A stretch of 48,022 bases of DNA from JAYUDN01 sp043769645 (GTDB lineage Bacteria > Patescibacteriota > Gracilibacteria > BD1-5 > UBA2023), in the NCBI GenBank assembly GCA_043769645.1, contig JAYVJC010000023.1, positions 1 to 48,022 on the forward strand, read 5' to 3'. How positions within the stretch are numbered: the stretch's first letter is position 1; each line of letters starts with the position of its first letter. This document shows, piece after piece, positions 1-10,105 of the stretch. The notes under the pieces were generated by a model that searched no databases, had not been told where the DNA came from, and saw only the letters and a list, made by a program, of their open reading frames with translations. The position numbers and the translations under genes were made by a program.

Positions 1-305
1 TGAGCACTCGTCATAAGACGACCATCGGAAGAGATAAAAAAAGCCTTCCCTTTCGTTCCGCAGGTGATATCCTCCGTCGGAACACGGACTCCCTCAGTAA
101 TCACTCGAGTCGAGTGAACCATCCTCAGACTACAGAAGGAGACGATACTCTCAGTAATGATGGAACCCTTTTGATGCGCTCGGAAGGACTCTGCCCTCAT
201 CTTACTCATGACCAGATAACCTATTATTATGGCGAGGATGAATACTAAGAAAAAAATATACTGAAATACCTTCTTCTCTTTAACATGGGTTCCCGATGAC
301 TTCAT
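1..305 (-). CDS. Membrane-anchored trypsin-like serine protease, N-terminal part (runs off the window)
   Basis: An open frame begins with ATG at 305 and leaves the window after about 101 codons. Residues 1-10 are short and basic. A hydrophobic stretch at about residues 14-30 (FQYIFFLVFILAIIIGYLV) would anchor the protein with the bulk outside the membrane. The last visible residues, GKAFFISSDGRLMTSA followed by the first two bases of a His or Gln codon, resemble the start of a trypsin/HtrA-type domain, where G-x-FFIS-DG-x-L-T-A-H carries the catalytic histidine. The Asp and Ser of the triad are not in the window, so activity cannot be judged. Family assignment is by motif only. The frame stays open upstream of 305, so the start could lie further out. 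Confidence 0.55.
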   Translation of the reverse strand, partial: MKSSGTHVKEKKVFQYIFFLVFILAIIIGYLVMSKMRAESFRAHQKGSIITESIVSFCSLRMVHSTRVITEGVRVPTEDITCGTKGKAFFISSDGRLMTSA

Positions 306-454
306 AGAGACTCAGCCACTCCCCTTTTGTACTGAATTCCTATATCCCGATTGTGCCCTTCCACCGAGGGAAATCTGGTATTTTGATTGCTTCATAGAAC
401 CATATTTTCGAAAAAAAGAAAGAGAAGTAAAGGTGAAACTCCCAAAAAGATGTG

Positions 455-460
455 TACAAT
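455..460 (+). promoter_or_regulatory. Candidate -10 box of mscL
   Basis: TACAAT lies 27 bases before the mscL ATG. There is no convincing -35 hexamer at the expected distance, so this is a weak call. Confidence 0.25.
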
Positions 461-487
461 ACTCAGGCTTTATTTTTAACTTTTTTT

Positions 488-913
488 ATGATCAAGAATA
501 CTCTGAAGGAATTCCAGAATTTCGCTATGAAGGGCAATGTGATAGACCTCGCAGTCTGAGTGATTATCGGCGCGGCGTTCGGAAAGATCGTCTCATCGCT
601 CGTCGAAGATATCATCATGCCAATACTGGGAAAGATATTTGGGAATGTCGATTTCTCTAATCTCTACTGGGCCTTCGGAAACCCGAATCTCCCCTATGGA
701 GCACCATTGATCGAAGCCAAAAAAGCCGGTGCGGTCCTCGCCTATGGGAACTTTCTCACGATCCTAATCAATTTCCTGATCATAGCTTTTTGTATCTTCC
801 TCATGGTCAAAGCCCTTTCGAAAGCCATACCGAAAAAACCAGTCCCAGCAGTTCCATCTGGACCGACAGATATCGAACTCTTGACGGAAATCCGTGATTT
901 ACTGAAAAAGTAG
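488..913 (+). CDS. mscL: Large-conductance mechanosensitive channel MscL
   Basis: This 141-residue protein is a homo-oligomeric inner-membrane channel that opens under membrane tension to release solutes on osmotic downshock. The N-terminus reads MIKNTLKEFQNFAMKGNVID followed by LAV-G-VIIGAAFGKIV, the MscL signature. The glycine of LAVG (residue 24) is encoded by TGA at 557-559, so under the standard code the gene would be cut after 23 codons. TM1 spans about residues 17-45, with the pore-lining Gly/Ala-rich stretch. TM2 spans about residues 85-110 (YGNFLTILINFLIIAFCIFL). A C-terminal helix ends in ELLTEIRDLLKK. Length and topology are normal for the family. The gene stands alone, divergent from the protease at the window edge. 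Confidence 0.97.
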
Positions 914-960
914 ATAACTACAGTTTGTTAGTATTTTAGTTTATTGGGATTTCCATTGAT

Positions 961-990
961 TGACCCCCCTTAGAAGGGGGGCAGGGGGGA
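961..990. repeat. C-run/G-run palindrome, dispersed family
   Basis: A run of six C followed by TTAGAA and runs of G forms a near-perfect inverted repeat. Related copies occur at 14316-14344, 14656-14686 and inside alaS at 20631-20676. Confidence 0.7.
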
Positions 991-1048
991 TAAAAAAGTT
1001 GAAGAGAGAAAGTATGGAAAGAGAGAGATGGTGAAGAAAAAGATTTCT

Positions 1049-1156
1049 TGTCATTCAGACCAAAACGACCGGAGGGAGTGAAGTGGAGGAATCGTTGTTC
1101 GTATGAAGTAACATTCTTCCGGAACAAAGGGATCCCTCGAATACCTCGGGATGACA
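1049..1156. repeat. ~108-bp MITE/RPE-like element with inverted ends
   Basis: One end begins TGTCATTC and the other finishes CGGGATGACA, so the termini are imperfect inverted repeats. Both arms match a second copy inside uvrC (45915-46024). The left arm shares GACC-AAACGA and GGAGTGAAGTG; the right arm shares GATCCCTCGA and CCTCGGGATGACA. The centre differs. No transposase is encoded, so this is a non-autonomous repeat. Confidence 0.75.
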
Positions 1157-1237
1157 GCCAGTTTGTAATTCCTACCAAACCAAAGAAATCACTTTCTGAA
1201 AAGTGGAAAACGATATACGTTCCTCCTCCCTTTCCCT

Positions 1238-1264
1238 TTGCAAAAATCAAATATTTGATACAAT
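1238..1264 (+). promoter_or_regulatory. Promoter of xthA-holA, probably giving a leaderless transcript
   Basis: TTGCAA (1238-1243) and TACAAT (1259-1264) are separated by 15 bases. The ATG at 1271 begins 7 bases after the -10 box, so transcription would start at or next to the start codon. Confidence 0.5.
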
Positions 1265-1270
1265 ACTTCC

Positions 1271-2044
1271 ATGAAAAAATATATAAGCTGGAATGTGAAC
1301 GGCATCCGCGCAGCCGTAGTGAAGGGATTTCTCGACTACCTTCGCGAAGAGAATCCTGATATCATCGGACTTCAGGAAGTGAAAGCGACCGAAGAGCAAA
1401 ATCCCATTCCCCTCGAACTCGCAAGTCTCGGATACCACGTCTACTGGCACGCCGCCGAACGAAAGGGATATTCAGGAACGGCTATTTTTACGAAGGAAAA
1501 GCCTCTCAATGTTATCTATGGGATGGGTCTCGAAATGGAGAAGGATGACGAGGGCCGCATAACAGTGGCCGAATTTGAAGACCACTACTTCCTCACCGTC
1601 TATACGCCAAACTCGAAGGATGACCTGTCACGTCTTCCCTACCGTCAAGTCTGGGATAGAACCTTTCTCGCCTTTTTGAAAGATCTCGAGTCTCGAAAAC
1701 CTGTCATATTTTGTGGAGATCTCAATGTAGCACACCAAGAAATCGATCTCGCAAATCCTCGAGCCAACATCGGAGAGCACGGTTTTACGGTCGAAGAGCG
1801 TTCCGGATTCGAATCATTTGTGAAAGCTGGATTTATCGATACCTTTCGATACCTCTATCCGGATCTTCCGGCTCAATATAGTTGGTGGTCTCACTTTGCG
1901 AATTCTCGAGCTCGAAATATCTGATGGCGAATTGACTATTTTCTGCTTTCTCAGTCACTCAAAAATAAGCTCAAAGATGCCTTTATCCGTCCAAAAATCC
2001 TCGGATCGGATCACTGTCCGGTATGAATTATCATCGATATCTAG
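1271..2044 (+). CDS. xthA: Exodeoxyribonuclease III / AP endonuclease
   Basis: This 257-residue enzyme of the exonuclease-endonuclease-phosphatase fold cleaves DNA 5' of abasic sites and removes 3'-blocking groups in base-excision repair. Visible motifs in order are ISWNVNGIRAA, the metal-binding LQEVKA (Glu35), GYSGTAIF, VYTPNS, the catalytic GDLNVAH, an RIDYFLLS block and the C-terminal GSDHCPVG. Two glycines in conserved places are TGA: Gly218 in NIGWRIDYF (1922-1924) and Gly252 in CPVG (2024-2026). The stop TAG is followed immediately by the holA ATG, so the two are co-transcribed. Length is typical of the family. Confidence 0.96.
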
Positions 2045-3091
2045 ATGTCTAAGAAACTCAATATTAACATCTACACTGGCACCGATACCTACTCTCTCGA
2101 AGAATCTCTCTCAAGACAAGTATCACTTTTTACTGAAAAATATGGCGAGCATAATATCTCCCGAATCGATGCGAGTGATTCGACGACCAACTGGAAAGCC
2201 CTCGAAAGTGAGGTAGTTTCAGAAGGGTTTCTCGCCGAAAAACGACTCTTTATCCTACGCAATTTTGTGGTAAAACTTCCGAAGAAGAAAATCACTAAAG
2301 AGAAGATGGACGAAAGTCTGGAAGATTCGGAATGAGGAGAGGAGGAAGAGGAAATGATTCATGCTCGTGAAACTTCCCTCTCGGCTATCCTCGCTACTAT
2401 TCCAGATAGTAACTTTTTGATACTGATAGAGCCTAAGATCCCGAAAACAAAAAAACTCTATAAACTGCTCACTGAAGTTGCTACGATCAAGTCCTTCCAA
2501 AGCCCCTATGTGAAACTCGCCTGGGAAAAAAGATTTCCTGATCTCGAACCACATATTATTCATGAGGTACTTCGGAATTACGAGAATCGAGACGATCCAA
2601 AAGAGCCAAAATTTCTCTCTTTTGATATCTATACTTCGCTAGAACACATAGATCTATATGGGAAGAGTCATACTGAATATAAGATAACAGACTTTATTTC
2701 TCTCGAAAAAGAAATAATGATTTTCTCATTCCTTGATGAAGCTCTGTGATGAAATCGAGAACGAGCTCGAGCATCACTTCATAATATCCTCTCCTACACC
2801 AATATTTATGCCTTTATGTGATTTCTGTTATCAAGCTTACGAACTACACTGTTTCTTCAAACACTTGCACAAAGTATGAAAATTGCCGAAATAGAGAAAA
2901 TGCTCGATATCCAGAGATTTCGTATCGAAAAAGCACTCTCAACAAGGGTTTCTGAGGAAAAAATACGAGATTTTTTTCATAAACTCGTAGCAGCAAGTAT
3001 CGCACAAAAAAGCGGTAAATGAATGTATGAAAGTGAGTTATGATTGATTTTTTTCATAGAGCTAGGGATTTTAGGATTGCAAAAATCGTAA
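2045..3091 (+). CDS. holA: DNA polymerase III delta subunit
   Basis: This 348-residue protein would be the clamp-loader subunit that opens the beta clamp. The N-terminus (NINIYTGTDTYSLEES) fits the delta-subunit start, where a hydrophobic strand is followed by the degenerate nucleotide-binding region. The middle has FLAEKRLFILRNF and a helical collar region. The C-terminal third contains IAEIEKMLDIQRFRIEKAL followed by FFHKLVAASIAQKSGK, as in HolA proteins that end in a bundle carrying a K-x-G. TGA-encoded glycines occur at six or more sites, including two in a row after DEAL, so the standard code would split the gene into several pieces. It directly abuts xthA. The family is divergent, so the call rests on overall pattern. 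Confidence 0.8.
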
Positions 3092-3134
3092 AAAACATAG
3101 AATAAGCAAGTTATTTTACTTAACTTATCTTATT

Positions 3135-4043
3135 ATGAAAAAAGTCGCCATAGCACTTGTCGCAAGTTCCATACTTCTTTCCGCTTGTTCAAAACAAGAA
3201 GAACCAGTAGCCATGAAGGGTCCTAGTCCAAAGCCTCCAGTAGAAACTCCTACTCCTACTCCACCAGCACCTACTCCTGGAAGTTCAGTTCAGTCTGGAT
3301 CTGCCGTGAGTGTAGACTATACTCTTACCGTTGATGGGAAAGTGATAGAGACGAGTATGCAGGATGCCGCTATGTCCGCTGGCATTTCTCAAACAGGTGC
3401 AACCTACAAACCACTCGAATTTATCGTAGGTGCAGGAGGAATGATAAAGGGATTCAATGATGGAGTAATCGGAATGAAGGCGGGTGAAAAAAAGACAATT
3501 ACAGTAGCCCCAGAAGATGGATATGGTGTTGGACCAGTTCGAAATAAGGTACCGAAAGCTCAGATTGCTCCTACCTTCACGATTACTCAAGAAGCTGCAA
3601 AGCTTGATGATACAGTCACTGAAAAGGTAAGTATAGCTCAGCTTGGAGCAGAAGGAAGTGGACTCACCGTTGGGAAAAAAATTACTGGAGCTAATGGAGT
3701 TACCGCTGAAGTTCTCAGTATGGAAGGAGACAGTGTTATGCTTAAAATTGATAATGTAATCAACCCATTTTACAAAAAAGATAAAAAGGTCGGGGCATCA
3801 GCAACTCAAGGACAGTATATCTATACTATCAAGACAATGGATGCAAGTGGTATCACCCTGGATGTTGTCAATCAGGGAAGTCCATTTTCTGGAAAAGACT
3901 TCGTTCCAGGAGCTGAAGCACAGACTCCAGCTGGAACCGTGAAGGTTGTGAGCATAGATGGAGAAGAAGTGAGTATCGACTTTACTCATCCTCTTGCAGG
4001 AAAGACTCTTACCTTTGATGTTGAAGTGAAGGACGTTCGATAA
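3135..4043 (+). CDS. FKBP/SlyD-type peptidyl-prolyl isomerase lipoprotein
   Basis: This 302-residue protein has a signal peptide (MKKVAIALVASSILLSAC) with an LSAC lipobox, so it should be lipid-anchored outside the membrane. A Pro/Thr-rich linker (about residues 27-52) leads to an FKBP domain: VDYTLTVDGKVIETS, LEFIVGAGGMIKGFNDGVIG, then MKAGEKKTITVAPEDGYG. The C-terminal part repeats a SlyD-like insert-in-flap pattern ending in IDFTHPLAGKTLTFDVEV. The probable role is folding or quality control of exported proteins. It contains about 32 glycines and no TGA codon, unlike neighbours, which suggests high expression. The gene follows holA by 43 bases and precedes trmD by 6. Confidence 0.9.
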   Translation: MKKVAIALVASSILLSACSKQEEPVAMKGPSPKPPVETPTPTPPAPTPGSSVQSGSAVSVDYTLTVDGKVIETSMQDAAMSAGISQTGATYKPLEFIVGAGGMIKGFNDGVIGMKAGEKKTITVAPEDGYGVGPVRNKVPKAQIAPTFTITQEAAKLDDTVTEKVSIAQLGAEGSGLTVGKKITGANGVTAEVLSMEGDSVMLKIDNVINPFYKKDKKVGASATQGQYIYTIKTMDASGITLDVVNQGSPFSGKDFVPGAEAQTPAGTVKVVSIDGEEVSIDFTHPLAGKTLTFDVEVKDVR

Positions 4044-4049
4044 TTTCCT

Positions 4050-4703
4050 ATGATAGAGTGTCATATAGTATCTCTTTTCAAGGAGATACTCCCCCCATAT
4101 CTCGATATAAGTATTATGAAAAGAGCCCAAGAAAAGGGGCTCTTTCATTATTCTATGTATAATCTGGCTGACTGGAGTATACGACATACTCGAAGATCAG
4201 ATGATCGACCTTATGGATGAGGAGCAGGTACAATACTCATGGTGGAACCACTCTACAACATTATCAAAAATATCGAGGAGCTTCACGGAACGATGAAAAA
4301 AATATATTTCTCACCTCGTGGAACTCTCATGAATCAGTCCTATGTGGAAGGAATCATAGATTCATGAGTAGAAAAGTTTCTCCTCATATGTGGTCATTAC
4401 GAAGGTATTGATGAGCGTATTTTCACGTTTTTTGATATCGAAGAAATATCTATAGGTGAATATGTACTTTCGAGTGGAGAACTCGCAAGCCTAGTATGGA
4501 TAGATGCCATCATACGTATGATTCCTGGAGTTATCGAGAGTGAATCACTAAAAGAGGAAAGCTTTAGTCTATCACTCGATAGAAAAAAGGAATATCCTCA
4601 ATATACTCGTCCAGAAACATTTCTGGGAGAACAGGTTCCTCCTCCTCTTCTTTCTGGAAATCATGCCACCATACGGGAATGGAAGCAGAAGCATACAAAA
4701 TAA
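4050..4703 (+). CDS. trmD: tRNA (guanine-N1)-methyltransferase TrmD
   Basis: This 217-residue SPOUT methyltransferase makes m1G37 in tRNAs, preventing +1 frameshifts. The start at 4050 restores the full N-terminus (HIVSLFKEILPPYL, then SIMKRAQEKGLFH). The next motifs are RRSDDRPYGGGAG and LICGHYEGIDERI, followed by SIGEYVLSSGELA, which together form the AdoMet-binding trefoil knot. The C-terminus has EQVPPPLLSGNHATIREW. One Gly of PYGGG and the Gly of IDSG are TGA. Length is slightly under the usual 230-250. The stop lies only 5 bases from the end of the convergent gene at 4709. A hairpin at 4120-4145 lies inside the coding sequence and is not a terminator. Confidence 0.95.
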
Positions 4704-4708
4704 GCATC

Positions 4709-6991
4709 TTAGTCTTCTCGAATTGAGTACGATTGGTCAGCTATATAGATCTTATTTTCCTGAAGGGAAATACGAATATCTCATCAGCCGAGTCCATCTG
4801 TATCAGAAATATATTGAATCTTCGCAAGGTAGTCTCCGAGGAAGAGTAGATACCGATTGAGTACCCCCGAATTCAGGATCTCTGGATTTATTTGAATCCG
4901 ATTATTTTGATACTCGAGTATCATTTTTGTAAAATTTTTCGTGATAGGAGTATAGATAGCGGAGAAAGACGTACTATATTTGACACCATGCGAGTCAGTA
5001 AGGGAAAATGGAACTTTTTGGAGTGAATAGTTACTATCGACTATAGGAGTATTCTCGGGAGTGATCGATGGAAATATTTTTTTGAGCGTTATCATCGGGT
5101 CTACTTCGGTCTTGACTGGCTCTTGAGTTGGAGTTACAGGAATAATACCATCATCTGGGATCACTGGTGGAGGAACGATAACAGGAGCAGGAGACTTATC
5201 TCAAACCAGAGTTTCATAGGGATTTTTGATATACTGTCGATAGTCTTCCACCATAGTGATAAAGTTATCCAGTATTTGTATAGACTCAGTTACTCTCGTG
5301 ATAACATTATTGGTCGAATCTTCTCGTTTATAAAGTGGATCAGAAGTGAGAAGGTTTATGATTTCCTTTCACTTCTTTATATGATCCTTTATGCCATTTA
5401 TAATAGAGGGATCGATCTTCGATCGAATATCATCACTATTTTTAAATTTTGGACGAAGGAATGTATGCCCTCCTTCCTCATAGGTAAAAGTTCCAGCTAC
5501 TCACTTACTTACTGCAGAGAATATATGATCATAAAATTCTACAGAAAATATCTTCAGTGCAGCTATTTTTTTATCTGGATCTTTTATCGATTCATAATAG
5601 AGTAAACTTGATTGGAAAAATGTTTGAAGGAGTCTATGAGTATTTGTATCGAGGATAAATTCATCCATATATTTTCCTTGGTATTCTGATTTTGAAAGAA
5701 TATTGTAGCTATACATTGCAATATCAAAATAGTCCTTAGGTTCTAGTTTATCCTCAGAGGATGTATCTTCTCAGGAACCCAGTATACTAGCTAGTATATT
5801 CGACGTAGCAGCATAAACATCCGCCCGAGACGCTCCAGTAACATTTCCTCCTGAAACTATATTTTTCGCATAGATATTTGAAAGATCTTGGAATCGTTTG
5901 GATCGTTTTGAAGTTGGAGTAATGCCGATCATCGAGGCAATATCGAGATAGGTGCTATCGAAATCAGCACTTACTTTATCCCCATAAATAGCAAACCTTC
6001 CGTCTGTAATAAACTGCTCAAGTACAGCTCTCACTGGTTCTTTGACTTTATATTTATCAGCATTATTATAGATTTCTGATATTTTCTTAGTGGCAGTTCC
6101 AACTCATTGACTCGAATTTAAGAAAATCTTAGTAAGTTCACTCGAAAGGGAAAGAAGGAGAAAATGACTTCTTTTCGAAGGATTAAAAAAGAATCTATTG
6201 GTACTGACCGCTGAGAACGTATTCGAATTCTTATATTTATTTCGTATATCGGCAATATTACTTACCTTTTCTTGAAAGTAGTTATGGAATAATTGTATGA
6301 GTCCGTTTTTGTTATTGAACCGATAATTAGTAAGGAGAGCACCTCCGTCTATTTTCGGGTTTACATATTCAAAAGTTTGATTACTCCCATCGAGAGAAGT
6401 AATCACACGAAAGAGATCTACACTATCCAACTCAGCATTTCGGCTCGGGTCAAACCGGATATAATTGCCCGGAAATAACATCAGATCCGTCATAGTCTTA
6501 CCCGCAGAGATGAGGTAGAGCCTTGCGACTGAATCCAGGGTAAAAATTGAGATTGTTCCATCTGTTTCGGTTGTAAAATAGATACTCCCATTTGTGATCG
6601 GTTCTACCCGAAAGTCAGGAGTCGATATATCATAAGAACTGAATGGGTTATAGAAGCCAAAAATATATGTCCCCTTATGGAGGGTGAGGTTATTTACAAG
6701 ATTTCCAGTTGAATAAATAAAACTCTCACTTACTTTCTCATCGGGAGCTGGTTCATAAAATCCAAAGGAAAGTCGATCAAGTTCTGTAAAGTAATATTGA
6801 TTTGCTTTTCCTTTTTGATCAGGTTTTACAACCGGTTCAAGAGAGAGATCTCAAGCTTTGAGGGAAGCTGCATAGATGATATTATTTTTTACTTCTACCG
6901 TCGTAACTGTTTTTCCATACGAGAAAGAAACATACACGATAAAAACTCAGAGGAATAGTGATGAAATAAGTGTAAAAATTCGTGCGTACAT
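4709..6991 (-). CDS. Large membrane-anchored extracytoplasmic protein, function unknown
   Basis: This 760-residue protein is not recognised. An N-terminal hydrophobic segment (FTLISSLFLGVFIVYVSFSY, about residues 6-25) looks like an uncleaved signal anchor. The following ~350 residues look beta-rich, with many Tyr, Phe and Asn and short repeats such as IYFTTETDGTISIF. A helical middle carries the adjacent pair KRSKRF. A Pro-rich linker (VIVPPPVIP, about residues 595-605) separates a C-terminal domain. The last residues after LGGG (two glycines by TGA) include DIRISLQENKIYIADQSYS. At least seven TGA codons are read as Gly. It is the last gene of a minus-strand envelope cluster; the phospholipase D gene lies 55 bases upstream. 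A surface or assembly role is only a guess. Confidence 0.8.
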
Positions 6992-7046
6992 AGAAATTTG
7001 TTTTCTTCCATCGTAGCACGAATCATATAAAAATGCAAATAAGTAG

Positions 7047-8093
7047 CTACTTTTTAGTGATTGGACACTCATTTACGGGGATTTTTCATATGGCATCTCG
7101 AAGTGTGATTTCCGGATGAAAAATAAGTCATATTTCCCGATTATTATCCAGGGCGTTTTGAGTTAAATTCGTACTCCCGATAAACCAAGTATTACTATCA
7201 ATATTTATAAATTTGAGATGAGGATAGGGTTTTTTCACTTTTTTGATGAAGATACGTGATCATCGCAATGTTTCTATAGCCTCATCATCGGTATCATCAT
7301 TTTCTCACTTATCGGCAATACAGACAGTAATACGAATACCTTCCTCTGATTTTTTACGAAGAAGCTCTATGAGATCTTTATCAGTAAAAGACTGTACATA
7401 GAGAAAAATGCTACTGGTCGCCGATTGGAGGAGAGTCGTGATCCCACTACGCATCGAAATCGGAGATACTAGAAGTCATGGAGTGGTCTGACTCCTAAAA
7501 AACCTATCAGCTGTATCCGATGTAAAGATAGCACTGAGGTCGGTAACTATTGAAACATTTTTTCAGAAAATGATAAGTTCACGGTTGGTTGCGAATGCTG
7601 AATATGAAAAGTTACCCGTACTTATATAAAAACTATCATCTATAATCCAGAATTTAGCATGCGTAAATGTAAAAAAATGATTATTCGCATACCGTACTGG
7701 GACTCACTCCATCAAGAGTCTTTCATAGAAAGTTCGGTTGATTTCAGGAGATCCATAGACATTTCACTCAAGAATAACTCGTACATCTACTCCACGCTTC
7801 TTTGCTGCTATCACTTGCTCAAGTGTAGATTTTTCGGTCCAAGAATATATTTCTATCCATATTCGTTTTTGGGATTGCCGTAACGCATTATCAAGTTCCT
7901 TCAATTTTTCTTGATCTGGGAGAATCCAAAGACTCACCCCAGTAAGATATGGAATCTGGTCTCAGTCGAGTGAATAATGATATGATGCTTTCTGTACTTG
8001 CTCAATATAGTGGTCCCTATACTCGCATCATGACAAAAAACTAAGGAGAGCAGCGAGTATAAAGAGACGAGAAATGATACTTACAGAACGCAT
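7047..8093 (-). CDS. Phospholipase D-family lipoprotein
   Basis: This 348-residue protein has two HKD motifs of the phospholipase D superfamily. The first is HAKFWIIDD with downstream STGNFSYSAFATNRE, at about residues 175-205; the second is HLKFINIDS with GSTNLTQNALDNNREIG, near the C-terminus. This is the usual two-lobed phosphatidyl transferase/nuclease arrangement. The signal peptide ends in LLSFLSGC, a lipobox whose Gly at -1 is encoded by TGA, so lipidation itself depends on code 25. Substrates in the family range from phospholipids (cardiolipin synthase, PLD) to DNA (Nuc). The outside location and the PH-domain and membrane-protein neighbours favour lipid or extracellular DNA, but the sequence does not decide. 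Confidence 0.88.
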
Positions 8094-8120
8094 AGCATCA
8101 AGAAATATTTGAAATGATTT

Positions 8121-9044
8121 CTAGCTCCACCCAACAAGTACGGTTGCTTCATCTGGTGTTATATATTCAAATTTCTTGGAAAGATACTCGTGAACAAGTA
8201 AGCTCGGCGAGGCGCTAAGGACATTTTTTCCCATGAGCTCTGGAAATGAAACACTTGGAAAAAATGTTTCACCACGAGAATTTGTCTGTGAGAGAGGTCA
8301 TATAGATGCCCGAAAGTTATGATCATGGGTAAAACAGAGTAAATTCTTTGCCTTCAGTACATCAAACACCCCATGGTTTCTTGCTTCCTCATGGTCGAAG
8401 ATATATTTCTTATCTGCTTCTGTTATTACCACTACTCAGGTAATTCATCCGAGTGAAAGAAGCGTTTGTATATTGGCTTCTACATTCGAAGTTTCTCCTT
8501 GAATAGGAAACTCTTTCGTAATATGGTGAGAATGAAGGGCTTCGATAGACTTTATCCCTTCTCGATCGTCATCACTATATCGAGAAAGAGCATTAATAAG
8601 AGCATATACTTTCCCGACCTTCGGTACAAAGGTAGCAGTGAAGTCTCAATCAGTGCCGCTCGATCGACAAAATAAAGTTCCATATTTAAAGAGATAGGAA
8701 AATACATTATTCTTACTACAGGCGCAGTCACGTATATTTCGATGGCGAATATTCATCGAGTACTGAGAAAAAATCCCATTTCTCACAAAGAGTGTTACCT
8801 TCTGATTCCCGATAAGAAGCCAAGAAAGGGACCAGAGATAGTACTGATAGAGCGAAATAGTAATAGCTACGAGAAGAAATACCAGTACCGTAATTCAAAA
8901 TGAAAAATTCGAGAGAAAGTAAGTCACGAGGATGATAGGGAGTCCCATATAGAGGAGGAGTTTGATCACACTATTCACCATAACTATGGGATGTCGATGG
9001 GTTTTGTAGAGAATAGTTTCCTCAAATCGAATAGGCTCAGCCAT
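8121..9044 (-). CDS. Membrane protein with bacterial PH (YdbT-like) domain
   Basis: This 307-residue protein begins MAEPIRFEETILYKTHRHPI. It has two adjacent membrane segments (about residues 28-46 and 49-70), then a bacterial PH-like stretch: NQKVTLFVRNGIFSQY, SMNIRHRNIRDCAC and YGTLFCRSSGTDGDFTATFVP. This order of paired TM helices followed by a beta-rich PH domain is typical of YdbT/DUF304 proteins. The C-terminal ~140 residues (HHITKEFPIQGE onward) are soluble and not recognised. At least five Gly are TGA, including the pair in LGGITG. It lies 27 bases upstream of the PLD gene and probably shares its transcript. Confidence 0.7.
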
Positions 9045-9112
9045 CATAAGTATACGAGTTAGTTTGAAGTAAAATCAGTCAGCTTCCACCAAAGAAATAC
9101 GAGCCTAAACTT

Positions 9113-9883
9113 TTAGTGACCTCCATGACTGCCAGTCTGAGTATGTTCAGGTATTGATACATCACTATGATGACCACTATTCCCTTCACTCTTTCAACCG
9201 ACCTCATGGAATTCGACACGATAGTGCCCCTCATCTTTTTGACGGTAAAATCAGACATTCGAAAGATTATACCAAACAGAAAGGACTGCAGCATTCACAA
9301 GGTTGGAGAGCATAATCTTATAGAGCATCATGATAACCGCGAGTGGTATGATAACATCCTGATGACTCATAATATAAGCATACACTTTCGATAACTTGAT
9401 GACATCAGTATAGTAGGATGTATCTTTGATTACTATGAAAATATTTCCCACCTTGAAAATATATGCTTGTTCGATGCTATAGACCAGTACGGAAAAAATA
9501 ACATAGAAAAGGACACTTGCAATAGTGATATACTGTATAGTATAAAGAAGTGGACTCTCCGGTTCTGAAAGACGTAATCCTCAATGAATCGAAAAAAGAA
9601 TCGGTAGGATAAACACGAAATAAATAGAAACACTCACAAAAAAAACGGAAAGTCCAAACGGGAAAAGGCCTCACTGGGTTCCCATAGTAGGATTCCCAAT
9701 CAAAAGAACTGAAAGAAGAATATAGATCCCGAGGCCTACGAGTGCTCCAAAAGCTGCCTCATAGATTCGATGCAGGGATAAAAAATAGTATGCTACTACA
9801 ACGAAGAGTAAAAGTAATACGAAAAAAAGAATATCGAACTCAGTCACCTGAAATGTTTCTGCAAGAGCCTGAAGAAATGGCAT
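9113..9883 (-). CDS. Polytopic membrane protein, function unknown
   Basis: This 256-residue protein is not recognised. It has an N-terminal hydrophobic helix (FDILFFVLLLLFVVVAYYFL), a second at GALVGLGIYILLSVLL, and two more in the middle (FFVSVSIYFVFILPILFSI and ITIASVLFYVIFSVLVY). Another follows around DVIIPLAVIMMLYKIML. The tail of about 45 residues is hydrophilic and rich in His and Gly (GGKSEGNSGHHSD, TQTGSHGGH) and could bind metal. The hydrophobic start resembles CvpA-like proteins, but there is no decisive motif. Four glycines are TGA. It is first in the minus-strand envelope cluster; the PH-domain gene starts 68 bases downstream of its stop. Confidence 0.7.
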
Positions 9884-10030
9884 AATAAGCAGTTAGCGTT
9901 TCTAGGATTATAGAGAATGGTGAGCCAAAAGCAAGGAATTTTGTGAAATTTGATTTTGATATTTCAAACCAATTTTTTTAAGAGTTCCGCTTTTCTCCTA
10001 TTCTTAGTTTCACCGTTGGCGAATTATGTA

Positions 10031-10105
10031 ACGTTACTATCTTCTCATCTTTTTTCTTCTTTCTCTCACTTTTCGTCTCTATCATTTCTACCTTCACTAT
10101 CGTTT
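10031..10105. repeat. Degenerate array of 9-bp CGTTTCTAC-type units
   Basis: Pyrimidine-rich degenerate repeats (TTTCGTCTCTATC, ATTTCTACC, ATCGTTTCTAAC) run directly into the ruvC stop codon, so the stop sits at the array junction. The same unit occurs after the CHAP-like gene (14700-14801) and is translated inside uvrC. Confidence 0.55.

Larger units (their letters stand above)
914..1270. other. Intergenic region made largely of repeats
   Basis: There is no supportable gene between mscL and xthA under code 25. The stretch holds a C-run/G-run palindrome (961-990), a purine-rich stretch and a ~108-bp element with inverted ends (1049-1156). It ends in the xthA promoter. Confidence 0.7.

Noticed and set aside
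4120..4145. Strong terminator-like hairpin (AAAGAGCCC / GGGCTCTTT) between the FKBP gene and trmD
   Set aside because: The correct trmD start is 4050, so the hairpin lies inside the coding sequence (KRAQEKGLFH), where the protein matches TrmD well on both sides.
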